Below are positions 34,115-45,783 of a DNA stretch of 64,000 nt, piece by piece. The DNA lies in assembly GCA_002633025.1 (NCBI GenBank), contig NMRB01000072.1:639059-703058 (forward strand), given 5' to 3'. Below the pieces are notes generated by a model, which searched no databases, was not told the origin of the DNA, and was given only the letters and a program-made list of their open reading frames with translations. Each line of letters begins with the position of its first letter. The first letter of the stretch is position 1. Position numbers and translations under genes: made by a program. The DNA is from Notospermus geniculatus. Its lineage: Eukaryota; Nemertea; Pilidiophora; Heteronemertea; Lineidae.

Positions 34115-37100
34115 CGCTAATACATACAAAGTCGATCAGCTGCTTTGCATCATGAACACAATAACCACCCAGCAAAAGATGCAAATTTGAATAATTTATC
34201 CCAAAAGCCGTTGGCAACATTGTGAATGACATCAGGAATCGCACTTAATCAGTTTTCCATCCGGCATAACATATTTGTGTACTGAATTATTTATAAGACT
34301 CCTGAAAGGTAGTCAGGGCTATGCTTCTTAGGCCGATTTTTTTCTCTTGTTGAATGGCAGTGTGGTGAAGCATTTCGGATTCTATTGGTGGACGAAATAT
34401 TCAGTGCTCAATAATGCACTACACAGCCGCCAATTAGGAGGATCTCAACCATCCTTGATTAGGTGAGAAAAAATGTTGGCAATATGAATGTTTAGTTCAG
34501 AGTACGTCTTGAATTACATCAGGAAATCTTCATCTTCCTCAACCCTTTTACGGCCAAACCCAATTTTGTTGAAAATGTCTGTATAAAAGCTTTGTCAAGG
34601 CAAATGACCCCTGCAACATTGGTACTCATTGGCAAGCTCTCAGTGAGTACGTTCCAATGAATACCTATGCGATAGGGTTTCTGTTAGATTTCAGGATTTG
34701 GTAGGTTCTACTGAAATTGCCACTAGCAGTGATATAGGGTTAACCTAACAAATCGGAGATGGTCTACTTCCGCCTATTGGAAATGAATATTGTTACTTTG
34801 AGAAGGTCCCTCCTACAGCTATTGATTGTTGCTTTCAAGTATTCAACAGTCCTCTTCCTGATGAAACTCTGATACACTAGAAACAGCTTCAATTAAACCA
34901 ATTAAGGCGATATGTGTTAATCAAGGAATTGTATGCAGGGTTGTTGGAGAGGAATATGTTGGAAACTGTATGAGTTTCATGTGTTTTTTTATATATGAAG
35001 TGTCTGGAAAGTTCATTAAGAGACTTTGCATAAGGTTTGTAGGAAAACATGAGCTATTAGAGTGGTTCGCTGAAGCAGCTACATGGTAGAAATAGTGATT
35101 AGCACTGTAACAGCAGTGCGTTCCAAGTAGTACGACCACTCGAACACAAATCTGCTCATGTTTTAAGTAAAATATCCATGATGGACTAAAATCAGTGGAC
35201 AACATCATAAAATCACACTAAGGTACTGAATAGTGTAAATGATAGTGTTCTTCAAATCATTGACATCAGAGAACCGATTTTTCCCTTGAGTTTTCATTGA
35301 ATTTATTCACACGTTTCCTCATGAAATAATTTAATATGTAAAGAGTATATCCCGCAGGAGAGTGATAACCAGTGTGCCATGAATCATTTAGGTGTTCTTT
35401 AATCCCAAGTACCTCATTTTGTGCAGTTTCTATATCAATTTTCACACCAACATTTCACCCGAACTGAAAGAATACATCTACAACAGATGTCAGAGGAAAA
35501 TACCCGTGAGACACAGTGTCAGTGAGAGTAACACGTATATTCAGCAACGCTACTAAATTTTGTTCACATTTTTCAATGACACATTGCAGTCATCCATTGA
35601 AAATGTCTTTGTAATCTTTTGTTCAATCCCCAACGGATTACATGCCAGAGCGTCTTTTTCCATCATTTACCATCCCTAAAATCACATGTATGCCGCAGTA
35701 ACGAAATTGAATTATGTGTAGGCGATTTTATAGCAAAAAAGGTTTACTTTATATTAAGCTTCATTATAAATGCGAAACTCAAAAAAATTGATAATTCATA
35801 TAAATACTGCGTAATACTGAGGACTGGAGAGGAGTGGAAGCACATGATGCCTACTCTAATGAGAACTCTTGTCTTACTAATCATTAGACTGGCATCAATG
35901 TTACTCTCATCAGCAGAAAAACAAAAGCGCAGTAGCTAATCAGACAGCGATTATAGGATGTTCCGAAAGCAAGCACAGGACTCTCCAATGCATTTGTACA
36001 GCAGAGGAAAAAGTAAATTTACTCTAGTTTCTATTCATATTACCCATTAGCTTGGGGATGCTTTGTCACTCCGCCAGGCAGCTACAAGCCCTTTCTCCCA
36101 CGTCCACAAGAATAATAGCAAACCTTTGAATAAACCAACACGTCTATTCAGCTTCGCGTGAAAACATCTTGAAAGATTCAAACCACGTCTTGGAGCGGTC
36201 TGGCAGCAACAACTAATGCGCTGCTATCAATAAGGCATAATGATCGCAGTAGGTTTACATCACAAGATGAAAAATAATTGATTTCTTTGGCTTCCTTGCC
36301 AGAAAATTTCCGTATTCTTGTTCGCATCAATGATGGAGTCCACACCAGAGGCCAATATCTGATCACGATACTAGGCCAGTCAGAGTATCGGTGTTTATGC
36401 AGAGAGATTTTGACAGGGGGATTTCAGGGCCAGCCATTCTCTCTGAAATCAATTTCTAAGGGATAGTACCTCAACATTATCCTTGGCCGTTAACTGTATC
36501 AATGTTAAGGGTGAGCTGTAGGTAAACGCAGGACCTGACTGCTGCTGCATGGAGGAAACAAACTGATGGGGGCAGGAAGACGCAGGTTTGGGCAAAAGCA
36601 GTAACAACCATTAGCGGTCATCGCGATGATATGTTGCATGGGAGAGAGCAGAAAACCCCTGATGACCTCTGTTTTACCAATACTCCAATACTTCTGATGA
36701 TGGCATAAAAAATGAGCAGCGTTCTTCCACATGATTTGATTATTGGAAAGGTTTTCATTAACCAACAAATCATTGTTGAAGAAATTGGCCTACAGTGACT
36801 GGGTCTAATTGTTGTGATATTCTATACCAATGTCGCCTTGATCAGTTATTTTGTAATCAATACTCCTACGTTTTGTGGATATCTCATATTTTCTTCAATT
36901 ATTTCATACAGTTTTGACAGGAATATTCCAGAAGAATCATATTTCCAATAGTCTACGCTATTACATGTTGGTTATGATGAATCATCAGTGAAAGAGCCAC
37001 TATTAGAAAATCGCAAAAACATTTTGTGCATCAGCACCCATAGGGCATCAGAAATAATCAACCCCTTGAGGTTTATCAGCACGAAATATAAAATTTGCAC

Positions 37101-37559
37101 CCTGTAGACCGAGTGCCTCCTGTTCTCATCAAGAGAACCTCCCGGGAGGATGAATAAATCTATCTTGATGGAAATAAGGCCATTCGGTTGCACAGCACGT
37201 CAACCAGCTACATATGTGTACATGAACACTCAGTATGGCGCCAAACGGGCATTCCAATGAGAGGTGGCTAAGAAACAGAAGATACACAGTCATTTTCGCC
37301 TGTTTACAGGATCAAATATAGGAAGATTCCCACTTCAAAGGGTATTTCCTGCTCACCATTTTTTTTGTTCTGCTGAACTCTAGGCCTACCACTGATTAAC
37401 TGCAGGTCGAACTTCCACAAAACTGCTAAAAGTAGTAATCTTTTTGCGATGACAGTAGACCTATCAGTTACACAATACGTACTGTATCTTTATACTGATT
37501 GTATAGAACCAGCTGTCGTTGGCAGGTTATTAAGGCACAATGTGTTAATGTCATCTAAA
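34115..37559. other. Long AT-rich stretch, nothing recognised
   Basis: No exon, repeat family or RNA gene that I can support. Short open frames (34921-35208 minus, 35619-35939 plus) have neither domains nor splice framing. Confidence 0.45.
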
Positions 37560-37700
37560 CCAGTGTACCCAGGTTACAGGGTTAGGATGGTTAGCAGTGA
37601 CAGTTAGGGTCAGAATAGGTTTAGGATTAGGGGAGGGGTCAGTGACAAGGGTTGAGGGTCAGGGTTGGGGTTAGGGTTAGGGGCTTGGGATAGGAATTAG
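37560..37700. repeat. Degenerate interstitial telomere-like tract
   Basis: Words TTAGGG, GGTTAGGG, GGGTTAGG and near variants (GTTAGGGTCAG, GGGTTGAGGGTCAGGG) recur in one orientation on the plus strand, interspersed with decay. This resembles an ageing (TTAGGG)n array. Confidence 0.7.
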
Positions 37701-37904
37701 CGTGTGGGATCAGGACCGGACGACATTCACCCATTCAGCGTTATTAAGAGACAGAAGTAAGAAGTAGGCTGTAAGAACAAGACATGCTAGGCAATGACGA
37801 AACCAAAGGAAACCTCCAGACCTTATATAGGCCTACTGATATAGATGGTGATGTGACTCTCATTCTAGTTTAGCTTTAAGCAACGCCACCAGCTGATGGA
37901 GTGT

Positions 37905-38090
37905 CAGAGTGGCGCAGTGGAAACATCGGGTTCGATTCCCGGTCGAAAACGGTACTCTTGTGATACCGAGGGCAACTCTCTTTGACAGGGGAGGTTTCCT
38001 CCATGGGCTCTGAACTCAGAATGCCACAGACCATTTGGTTATAACCTTGCAGAAAGCAAAAGCGCCGACGTGAGAAACTTGGCATGGCCC
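37905..38090 (+). repeat. tRNA-derived SINE, family 2
   Basis: A near-perfect A-box TGGCGCAGTGG is followed only about 15 bases later by the B-box GGTTCGATTCC, so the tRNA middle is deleted. The tail GGGCAACTCTCTTTGACAGG is shared with the SINE at 53934-54070. Confidence 0.65.
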
Positions 38091-38639
38091 TCTCCTGTCT
38101 CCTCCTTGAATGGCTTTGACGTACATGTATTCAAAATCCGATGACCATAAATGATGAAGAGCAACACACATTCGCCAGTAAAGAAAACACCACAATACTG
38201 CATGAGAATCTGTCTACTTCAAAAGCTTCTCTTTAATTATGTATAGAACATGATTAGTGATATTGGCGATATTGGAAAGCCAGCTACGAATACTGAACAA
38301 CAGTTCCACGGAGCATGGCATTGCATTTCACTACCTAATATGTATTTCCTATAAAACCATATTCCTTTGATCGGGAAAATTAACAGTACATAGGTGCTAT
38401 TGATCGATACATTAGAAGAGATATTGCAAATTATGTGCTATTTCTGATCAAGCTTGCAGGAATGGATAATTTCACCTCAGATTATACAGCCGTTGGTAGT
38501 TTTGATGTGGGGATAAAAAGCAAAGGATGGGTTTGTTTGATGGTGTTGGGATGTCACGGTCTAAAATATAGACTTCACAAAATCGAACTCTGTTGACCTA
38601 CATTTACTACAAATGAAAATCCAACTATATAATTCCCTA
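38091..38639. other. Non-coding stretch, nothing recognised
   Basis: No supported feature. Confidence 0.4.
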
Positions 38640-38885
38640 AGGAATCAGTCTTGAAATGGTAGCAAGGAAAATCCCTGGTTCAACAATAAAATTCCCTTCA
38701 GAAATCCCCTACTTGAAATAGCAGCAAAGAAAATCCTAACCATGGAAATTCCAACAATACAATTCCCTTTTATTTCCAAGGATTCCCCTTGAAATGGCAG
38801 AGAGGAAAGTGCTAAACCATGGAAGCTGAAGAAGACAATTCCCTTCACGAACCCCCTTCAAATGGCAGCAAGAAAAAGCCCACAT
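38640..38885. repeat. Degenerate 54-bp satellite block, about 4 units
   Basis: Diverged relatives of the unit at 39770-40485 (TTGAAATGGCAGCAAGGAAA, ATTCCCTTCAGGAAT words). Confidence 0.75.
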
Positions 38886-39769
38886 CAAAGGAAGTTGAAC
38901 AACTGTTCAACAACTGGAGGACCTTCTGAACGGTAGCCAGAGACCCGAGCTGTATGAAGTGTGTGATCAGACATGTATTGTGTTTTAACCTTTTGATTCA
39001 TATCCCTGAGCTGCTGACCCCCATGGATTAGAACTGTGTTTTGAACTGTTGTGTTGTGGACATTCTGGAAACAATGGATTATATTACACGTGATGGATTA
39101 AAGAGAAGTGACATTTTAATAAGCTGGCTGGGGTGCTGGATTTTTGCACAGGTTTTATTCGGTTCGGCAGTGCTTGGAGGAATTCCTCCAAGGGCAGTGC
39201 AAGGTTGGACTCCGGCGTGTTGAGACTCTATTGGAGAAGCTCGAGCTGGGTCCCTTTTCGGGGCAGTGTTCTGTGTCCCTTTTTCGGGACAGACGTGTTG
39301 GTCGTGAACCTGGTGCTGGCTGCCATTGCTGGGGCTTAGACTATGTATCGTGCCCTTGTTTTATTCGAGGAGTCTTTGTGTCACGTTGTGCCTTGGCGTT
39401 TTTCGACGACAGTGTTGGAACTTGGATACACCTGTACTCCCCAACTTTAGTTTTCTTGCACGCTGACTTTCAGTTCTCCAATTCTTCCTTACGTTTCAAT
39501 CCGTTCTCATTCTGGACATGAATTTAAGGACGTGAATTTTTACATTGGCGGGACTGGTGTTTTCTCTTATTTTGAATTAACTCTTTCTTTCAGCTGTGAA
39601 TAATGTATACACAATAATTTATTAGTTTGTTTTTTTTATTTCGTTTAAATAAATTTATTACTGTTGTCAGCCAGTGGTTGAAAGTCTAGTTTACATGTAT
39701 CTTTAAATCAGAGAGAGACCCAGTTGCCCTACAAGACGCCATGCACTTTTGTTTGTCACAACATCTTTC
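38886..39769 (+). repeat. Block inside the satellite, possible retroelement terminal region
   Basis: About 0.8 kb unrelated to the satellite separates its two blocks, as if inserted. It has T-rich stretches and an AATAAA followed by TTTATTACTGTTG near 39650. The left side begins near TGTATGAAG and the right near TTTAAATCA, with GAGACCC near both edges. A solo LTR is one reading, but a target duplication is not clean and no retroelement protein is encoded. Confidence 0.3.
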
Positions 39770-40485
39770 AGGGGTCGCACTTGAAATGGCATGGAACAAG
39801 GAAAATCCTAAGGAAGTTCAGAAACACTGGAACCATCCTCGAACCGGCAGTAAGGAAAATCTCACATGCCTTCCAGGAATCGGCCTTGAAATGGCACCAA
39901 GGAAAATTTCACATCGTGAGAAGTTCCAACAGAATAGTGCCCTTTCACTTTCATGGATCCTCTATGAAAAGGCACCAACGAATATCTCATACCAAGGAAT
40001 TCCCTTCAGGAATCCCACTGAAATGGCAGGAAGAAAAATCTCATACCAAGGAATTCCCTTCAGCAATCCTCTTGAAATGGCAGCAAGGAAAATCTCATGC
40101 CAAGGAATTCCCTTCAGAATCCCCCTTAAAATTGCAGCAAGGAAAATTTCATACCAAGGAATTCCCTTTTAGGAATCCCTCTTGAAATGGCAGCAAGGAA
40201 AATCTCATACCAAGGAATTCCCTTCAGGAATCCCATTGAAATGGCAGCAAGGAAAATCTCATACCAAGGAATTCCCTTCAGGAATCCCTCTTGAAATGGC
40301 AGCAAACTCTCATACCATGGAATTCCCTTCAGGAATCCCCCTTGAAATGGCAGCAAGGATACTCTCATACCATGGAATTCCTTTCAGGAATCCCTCTTGA
40401 AATGGCAGCAAGGATACTCTCATACCATGGAATTCCCTTCAGGAATCCCTCTTGAAATGGCAGCAAGGAAAATCTCATACCATTT
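39770..40485. repeat. 54-bp satellite, about 13 units
   Basis: Unit built on AAATGGCAGCAAGGAAAATC, TCATACCAAGGAATTCCC and TTCAGGAATCCCWCTTG. Copies become more regular toward the right end. As 54 is a multiple of three, the open frames here are a repeat artefact. Confidence 0.93.
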
Positions 40486-41331
40486 TATGGACATGTGACG
40501 ACGTACACTGTTTTGTACTGAACTAGCTGCTGGAAACTAATTATCTGGTCAGCAGACATGGTCAATGAGAGATAATCATCAGTGAGGACAAGTTTTCAAT
40601 CTCTAAGGCTAATTATAGATTAATAATATTCCCCGCAGAGGACTTGGAAATTGCACTGAGGAGGAGAGATTATGAAAAAAATTTCGCTGCTGCACTAAAG
40701 GCCAGGCATCACAGGGCTTAGTCTTTGCCAGGATTTTTCCCTTATTTCACTTTGAAGTCTTAAAAAATATCCTCAGAATTAAGACTATAGTTTAGAACCA
40801 TCAGTGTGTAACGGGCCTTTGAAAAAGTGAAAAGCAAAATTACTGACGGATAATGGACTAAAAAAATTCTGATCAGCAGATGGAAAGCGAAGAAAAAAGC
40901 CTGTCTAGCATTGATAGCAAAAATGATATTAATACAAAGTTCCCCTAAAGAAAAATTTTAAGCCTTCACCAAGACCTAGATAGGGAACTATACTTATGAC
41001 ATCAGCACCAGAAGACTTATATGTCCACCAGTAGGCAAACACTGAGCTTCGTCAAACACCCATTTCTACAATGGACTATAAAAAAGCTGAAGGACCGTAT
41101 TAAACGGACATGATACACACGGATAAAGCTGACGCCGCACGCGGAAATTACCATGTCACGGACGCGCTACAGCATGCGTCACCAAGGATGCACATGGTTA
41201 TCAAGTCGATTTCGCGCGCTTCAGCGAACAGCGCCATGTACATTACATTGGTCGTGGATATACACAGACACGAGCTACAAATACTAATCGCTACTCGTCT
41301 TACGGAATATAACACGTCTGTAGTTACTCAC
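40486..41331. other. Intron sequence, nothing recognised
   Basis: Lies downstream (minus strand) of the signal-peptide exon. The donor GTGAGTAAC is at its right end. Confidence 0.45.
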
Positions 41332-41422
41332 CTTGAAAGAAGGGATGCATCTCCATAGGAAGGTCGGCAGTGACGATGGAAAGGGCCAAAAGGATAGTCA
41401 TGACAATCAGCTTGACAGCCAT
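41332..41422 (-). CDS. First coding exon with signal peptide (secreted EGF protein)
   Basis: Minus strand: ATG at 41422-41420 in an AAG-ATG-G context, then MAVKLIVMTILLALSIVTA, a clear hydrophobic secretory signal with likely cleavage after the terminal A, followed by DLPMEMHPFFQ. The exon ends CAAG at a perfect donor GTGAGT in phase 1. Phase, strand and secretory character fit the EGF exon at 24362-24478. Linking them across a 17-kb intron is inference. The promoter would lie just right of 41423; no TATA element is obvious. Confidence 0.6.
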
Positions 41423-41933
41423 CTTGGAAGAAAAGCAGGTATCCCTTCGAAAATCCACCGATAAAGAATGCGGTTTGAATGAGACTAATAGTCCAATGTC
41501 TTGGTCTTTGATAGTCCGAGCATAATGGTTCAATTACATAAGACAGTTCGGTTCAAATTGTTCGGAAATGGACAGCCGATGTCACAATAGACGATAGTCT
41601 GCTCAGGTAGCAGTCCATTATGGATGAGTCTATTGCTTGGTCAGGGATGCGAGAAACGGATGATACCATTCCTACCAGTACTTGTACCTTCATATAGATG
41701 GCAACAGCGGCCGTTGCTAAGCGCTTGTCTCGCCACTTCTCTTACTATTTATCACAAGAAATCGATAACCCTAAATCCTTTGTGATTTCCCACTATCACG
41801 GTTCAAACTCTGGCGTAGAGTAGCGGAACTAGATATATCGACCGGACTCTGGAAACGAGCAGGTCGTCGAAGGATGGTGTAGACATACGAATACTGTGAT
41901 GGGCCTAATGCTAATCTCCGCAACGGGACAGTC
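41423..41933. other. Putative 5-prime flank of the secreted EGF gene
   Basis: Upstream of the minus-strand signal-peptide start. No TATA box or other defined promoter motif is visible. Confidence 0.3.
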
Positions 41934-42100
41934 TAAAGGGCACCGCACACGAGCGACAATTTTGACCGATTTGCCGGCCGACTTGGCTTCCGACCGCCAA
42001 AGCGACAAGATTTGGCGCTTCTGATTGGCTGATGTCTAGTCGCGCCACCAGTCTCGTCGGCGGTCGGCCAGATTTAGTCGCTCGTGTGCGCCGCCCTTTA
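41934..42100. mobile_element. MITE (TAAAGGGC..CGCACACGAGCGAC termini)
   Basis: Left TAAAGGGCACCGCACACGAG and right CTCGTGTGCGCCGCCCTTTA are inverted with two mismatches. A GC-rich interior (GGCCGACTTGGC, TCGGCGGTCGGCC) also pairs. No target duplication can be called. Confidence 0.75.
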
Positions 42101-42896
42101 AGGGTAGGCCTACACTTAGGAAAGTGTAAAACCAGAGTGAACCTATTCACATGTATGCAACTTTAACGCAGGCACGCACAAACGGACATAAATTGCAAAC
42201 CTCGTTCCCAGCGTTGTGACACTTCATTTATGAGCACCTTTAACGAGCACTGGGACGACGTAGAGAAAGAACAGCCCACGTGTGATGGTATTTTGTCTTC
42301 GGGCTAAAGTTTCAAGTTTCGAACATCGCTGATAGTATAGGCCTTCATAGAACATCAAGAATAAATACAGGGGATTACTGACGGCGGGGCCATCTCAGTT
42401 TTTAGATACGGATGAACTGTTAAGAACGTGTGTATCTAATCCTGTCTTTCATCGCTACCTCAAAAAACAACTCACGACTAGTAAGCGTATTACCTGACCA
42501 TCGAGACGTATGCCCATTTTTCTAAGGCACTAGGCATTCAGGTCTTGCTCCGAGCCCCGGCGACTCGTTCAGCCCTCCATTGAGTTGCAAGGAATATGGA
42601 TTTAGGTATCAGAGAAGGATTTTAACCGACCAGAAAGGCCCATCATGCCACACACTGCCTACATGTCACCACGTAGCACGAGACGTATTCAGTGAGTGGT
42701 CTGCAACACTCGCGTTGGCCTCGTCAGCCGGTGAGTGGCGCTGTGGAAGGTTTTGAAACAGACGGCTAGGTGTGAACGACGGCTTTAGGTGTGAACCAGC
42801 CGAAGACAGATGACTGCACTGGAGGATGTTCTCACCGATGCCCCCAAAGCGTGGCAGTAGGCTGTGAATCGAACCATGAAGCGAAATCCTACTTAC
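42101..42896. other. Non-coding stretch, nothing recognised
   Basis: No supported feature. Confidence 0.35.
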
Positions 42897-42944
42897 AGAC
42901 TCCGGAACGCAGGTCAGCAGGACTTCATCAGAGGGCGACTCCAT
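42897..42944 (-). CDS. Weak first-exon candidate
   Basis: ATG (42944-42942, GTG-ATG-G context) opens MESPSDEVLLTCVPES and meets a perfect donor GTAAGT in phase 0. No downstream exon could be matched, and the stretch is only 16 codons, so chance is quite possible. Confidence 0.2.
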
Positions 42945-43373
42945 CACGTGGTTGATCGCAGAACTGCTGCTCGTAGCCTCAACAAGCTTCCCGCGCTACC
43001 ACCATCTTCCCGGGGCTCTTCCCGGGGCCACATGTTGCCTTGGTCCAATCAGCTCATCATACCTGGTCATTCAAAGAAGGATAAACTGTGAGCACCGCAG
43101 TGGCCTCGCCACCGGTCTGAAGTCTTGCGGTCGCTGAGGACAACCGTCCAAGACAAATCATGCATCGAGAATGACTAACCAGTTTAGGGCCTACACCTCC
43201 ATTTGATGAAAAGGTGTCACGTAACTGAACATATGACCCACTCCCATGACTAGCAAAAGCAGGCGCTTGTCACAATAGAGGAAAGGGCGTCGTAGTGCAG
43301 CTTTACCACAATAGCTGAAACGTCTTTGCGGGCTTACAAAATAGTAAACATGTAGTAGACAGCAGTGATACTA

Positions 43374-43492
43374 GCGAGGTTTCGCAAGCGCCCGGTTAGG
43401 CCAGACGACAACATTTATCTATTGTTTGGGTACACCCACACAATAGACAAACGTCGTCGTAGGGCCTAACCGGGCGCTTGCGAAACCTCACT
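43374..43492. repeat. Hairpin, about 27-bp near-perfect arms plus inner pairing
   Basis: GAGGTTTCGCAAGCGCCCGG then TTAGGCC at 43376-43402 is the complement of 43464-43490. The inner words GACGACAAC and ATCTATTGT pair with GTCGTCGT and ACAATAGAC around a loop of about 14 bases. Confidence 0.82.
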
Positions 43493-43632
43493 AATGAAGT
43501 GAACAAACTGATGACCAATGGTATTCACTTGCGTCCAGCGCCTACTTTTGCTAGAGCGGGTAACATTTTTTGTAAGATATTTCTCCAACCCTTCATTGAA
43601 CAGTAGGGCATTCTTCTCCCAGTCCCACTCAC

Positions 43633-43681
43633 CAGTTTGTCCTTGACAATAAAAGAACTTCCAGTCATATCCAAGCGTCAT
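43633..43681 (-). CDS. First-exon candidate beside YY1-like motifs
   Basis: Minus strand: ATG at 43681-43679 opens MTLGYDWKFFYCQGQT and then meets the donor GTGAGT in phase 1. The frame also stays open past the donor for about 50 further codons with protein-like composition. Immediately upstream is AAGATGGCGG with CCATCTTG, YY1-type promoter words. There is no recognised family. Confidence 0.25.
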
Positions 43682-43692
43682 TCCCAAACAAG

Positions 43693-43947
43693 ATGGCCGA
43701 CGTTTCCGCCATCTTATCTGTTACATTCTTCACCAGAAGGCGCAGCTGTCGCTCATTTTCAGATAGTCGTTGGTCTCAGGATGCTGGAACACGGTGGCGA
43801 TCGGCGTCATCGGATGAAGCGAAGCGTTCTGCACTGAAACGAGAAATACCAAGAAAAATTGTTACCGAGAGCGGTAGTCCTTCCTGTGAAGAATTGATAG
43901 GCCTACGTGACATACGTGTTCGCTTGTCCATTCAAGCTCTCGGCTGA
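43693..43947 (+). CDS. 84-codon open frame starting MADVSA
   Basis: The ATG at 43693 has an ideal context (AAG-ATG-G, also a YY1-like AAGATGGC). The N-terminus MADVSAILSVTFFTRRRSCR is hydrophobic then basic, like a mitochondrial presequence, and the frame runs to TGA at 43947. No domain is recognised. It starts 11 bases from the divergent minus-strand ATG at 43681, so at most one of the two is likely to be a real coding start. It may continue by splicing toward the assembly gap. Confidence 0.3.
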   Translation: MADVSAILSVTFFTRRRSCRSFSDSRWSQDAGTRWRSASSDEAKRSALKREIPRKIVTESGSPSCEELIGLRDIRVRLSIQALG

Positions 43948-44226
43948 TCACTGAAATGTCCCCTGCTGAAACGTCTTGGGGCTTAAAAATGGTGTAGTAA
44001 CATGCGTAGTAAAGAATAAATCACATGTGCATAATTTCTATAATACATACTACGTCCTATACACGCTTTGTACACTCATTTTGGATAGGATACGGAAGTG
44101 TCCGCTCATCTTTGATGTTCTAGGTTTTTCTCGTGTGAGGGGCCGATATTAGGATACCGCACTATCATTACGGGTATAAATGAACCTCAGGGAAATGACG
44201 TAGCTCAGAATTCCGCCGGTCATATC

Positions 44227-44277
44227 ATGGATATTAGTTGTATGTTGAACCTACGATGTTTCGAACTCTTCTCAAAG
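44227..44277 (+). CDS. Possible first exon running toward the gap
   Basis: Two overlapping readings share the perfect donor AAAG/GTAAGT at 44278: MDISCMLNLRCFELFSK from ATG 44227 (phase 0) or MFRTLLK from ATG 44256 (phase 1, presequence-like). The continuation would lie in the unsequenced gap, so neither can be tested here. Confidence 0.25.
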
Positions 44278-44420
44278 GTAAGTTGATTCAACAGAGATAT
44301 CTTCAAAGGAAGATGATTATGTTCACCAGATACGTTGAGATTTTTCGTTTAGTAAGGAACAGTCGCAGCGTATTTCCGATCGGTATACCTGAGACCGACT
44401 GCGGTATCTGCTATGTCCTG

Positions 44421-45131
44421 NNNNNNNNNNNNNNNNNNNNNNNNNNNNNNNNNNNNNNNNNNNNNNNNNNNNNNNNNNNNNNNNNNNNNNNNNNNNNNNN
44501 NNNNNNNNNNNNNNNNNNNNNNNNNNNNNNNNNNNNNNNNNNNNNNNNNNNNNNNNNNNNNNNNNNNNNNNNNNNNNNNNNNNNNNNNNNNNNNNNNNNN
44601 NNNNNNNNNNNNNNNNNNNNNNNNNNNNNNNNNNNNNNNNNNNNNNNNNNNNNNNNNNNNNNNNNNNNNNNNNNNNNNNNNNNNNNNNNNNNNNNNNNNN
44701 NNNNNNNNNNNNNNNNNNNNNNNNNNNNNNNNNNNNNNNNNNNNNNNNNNNNNNNNNNNNNNNNNNNNNNNNNNNNNNNNNNNNNNNNNNNNNNNNNNNN
44801 NNNNNNNNNNNNNNNNNNNNNNNNNNNNNNNNNNNNNNNNNNNNNNNNNNNNNNNNNNNNNNNNNNNNNNNNNNNNNNNNNNNNNNNNNNNNNNNNNNNN
44901 NNNNNNNNNNNNNNNNNNNNNNNNNNNNNNNNNNNNNNNNNNNNNNNNNNNNNNNNNNNNNNNNNNNNNNNNNNNNNNNNNNNNNNNNNNNNNNNNNNNN
45001 NNNNNNNNNNNNNNNNNNNNNNNNNNNNNNNNNNNNNNNNNNNNNNNNNNNNNNNNNNNNNNNNNNNNNNNNNNNNNNNNNNNNNNNNNNNNNNNNNNNN
45101 NNNNNNNNNNNNNNNNNNNNNNNNNNNNNNN
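44421..45131. other. Assembly gap (711 N)
   Basis: Uninterrupted run of N. Any open frame spanning it is artificial. Confidence 0.99.
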
Positions 45132-45565
45132 GGATCCAGGCAGCGTCAATGTTTTGTCCAGTGTCGTCCTCAGTTCCGGTCTCGATGTCTTTCTCGGCGG
45201 GGCATAGCTACCATTCTGTTACAATCTGGAACAGCGGTTTTAGAAGCACGCGATGTAGGATGTGACCAACCTTAGCCGAAGCGAGCATTTGAACTGTTCT
45301 TTCTTTATACCTCTTACTTTATTAACAACATTATTTACAGGCCTAAGATGAGAATGACCACCAGTTGACCCGTTGGTCATAAATCATCAATGGTGCCCCG
45401 AGCAACTGTACATAAACAATCAGCCTAAACGATAGGTTATATCCGCATGATCATGAGATGACCAGGAACAACGTTTCGATTATTAATCGAAGTACGGGTG
45501 GGGGAATCCAGTTCATGGCTTTATCGAGCGAAATTGTAATGAACGCTATTCCCATTACAACTTAG
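45132..45565. other. Non-coding stretch, nothing recognised
   Basis: Flank of the gap; no supported feature. Confidence 0.4.
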
Positions 45566-45591
45566 GCTGTCATACAGTACTGTATGACAGC
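45566..45591. repeat. Perfect 26-bp dyad palindrome
   Basis: GCTGTCATACAGT followed directly by its complement, centred on GTAC. It is followed by repeated CTGACAG words at about 45604 and 45625. Confidence 0.9.
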
Positions 45592-45672
45592 AGTTATTGC
45601 TATCTGACAGTAATAATTGACTATCTGACAGCAAACTTTCGACAGAAAACTGTCACGTGGAGCGGCGCCTTT

Positions 45673-45783
45673 AGGCTGCGATTACTTTAGTACATCGAGC
45701 TACACGGTATACCGACACGCCAATAACAAAAGGCTTCACAAAGGGTTCGCGACCATAGTGTAGCTCTTTGTAATCGCAGACTT
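45673..45783. repeat. Foldback repeat with imperfect arms
   Basis: GGCTGCGATTAC..GAGCTACAC at the left pairs with GTGTAGCTCTTTGTAATCGCAG at the right. Confidence 0.65.

Noticed and set aside
39724-40400. Open frames up to 153 codons with 18-residue repeats
   Set aside because: By-product of the 54-bp satellite.
44238-45275. Apparent 345-codon and other long frames across 44.2-45.3 kb
   Set aside because: They are made of N residues in the assembly gap.
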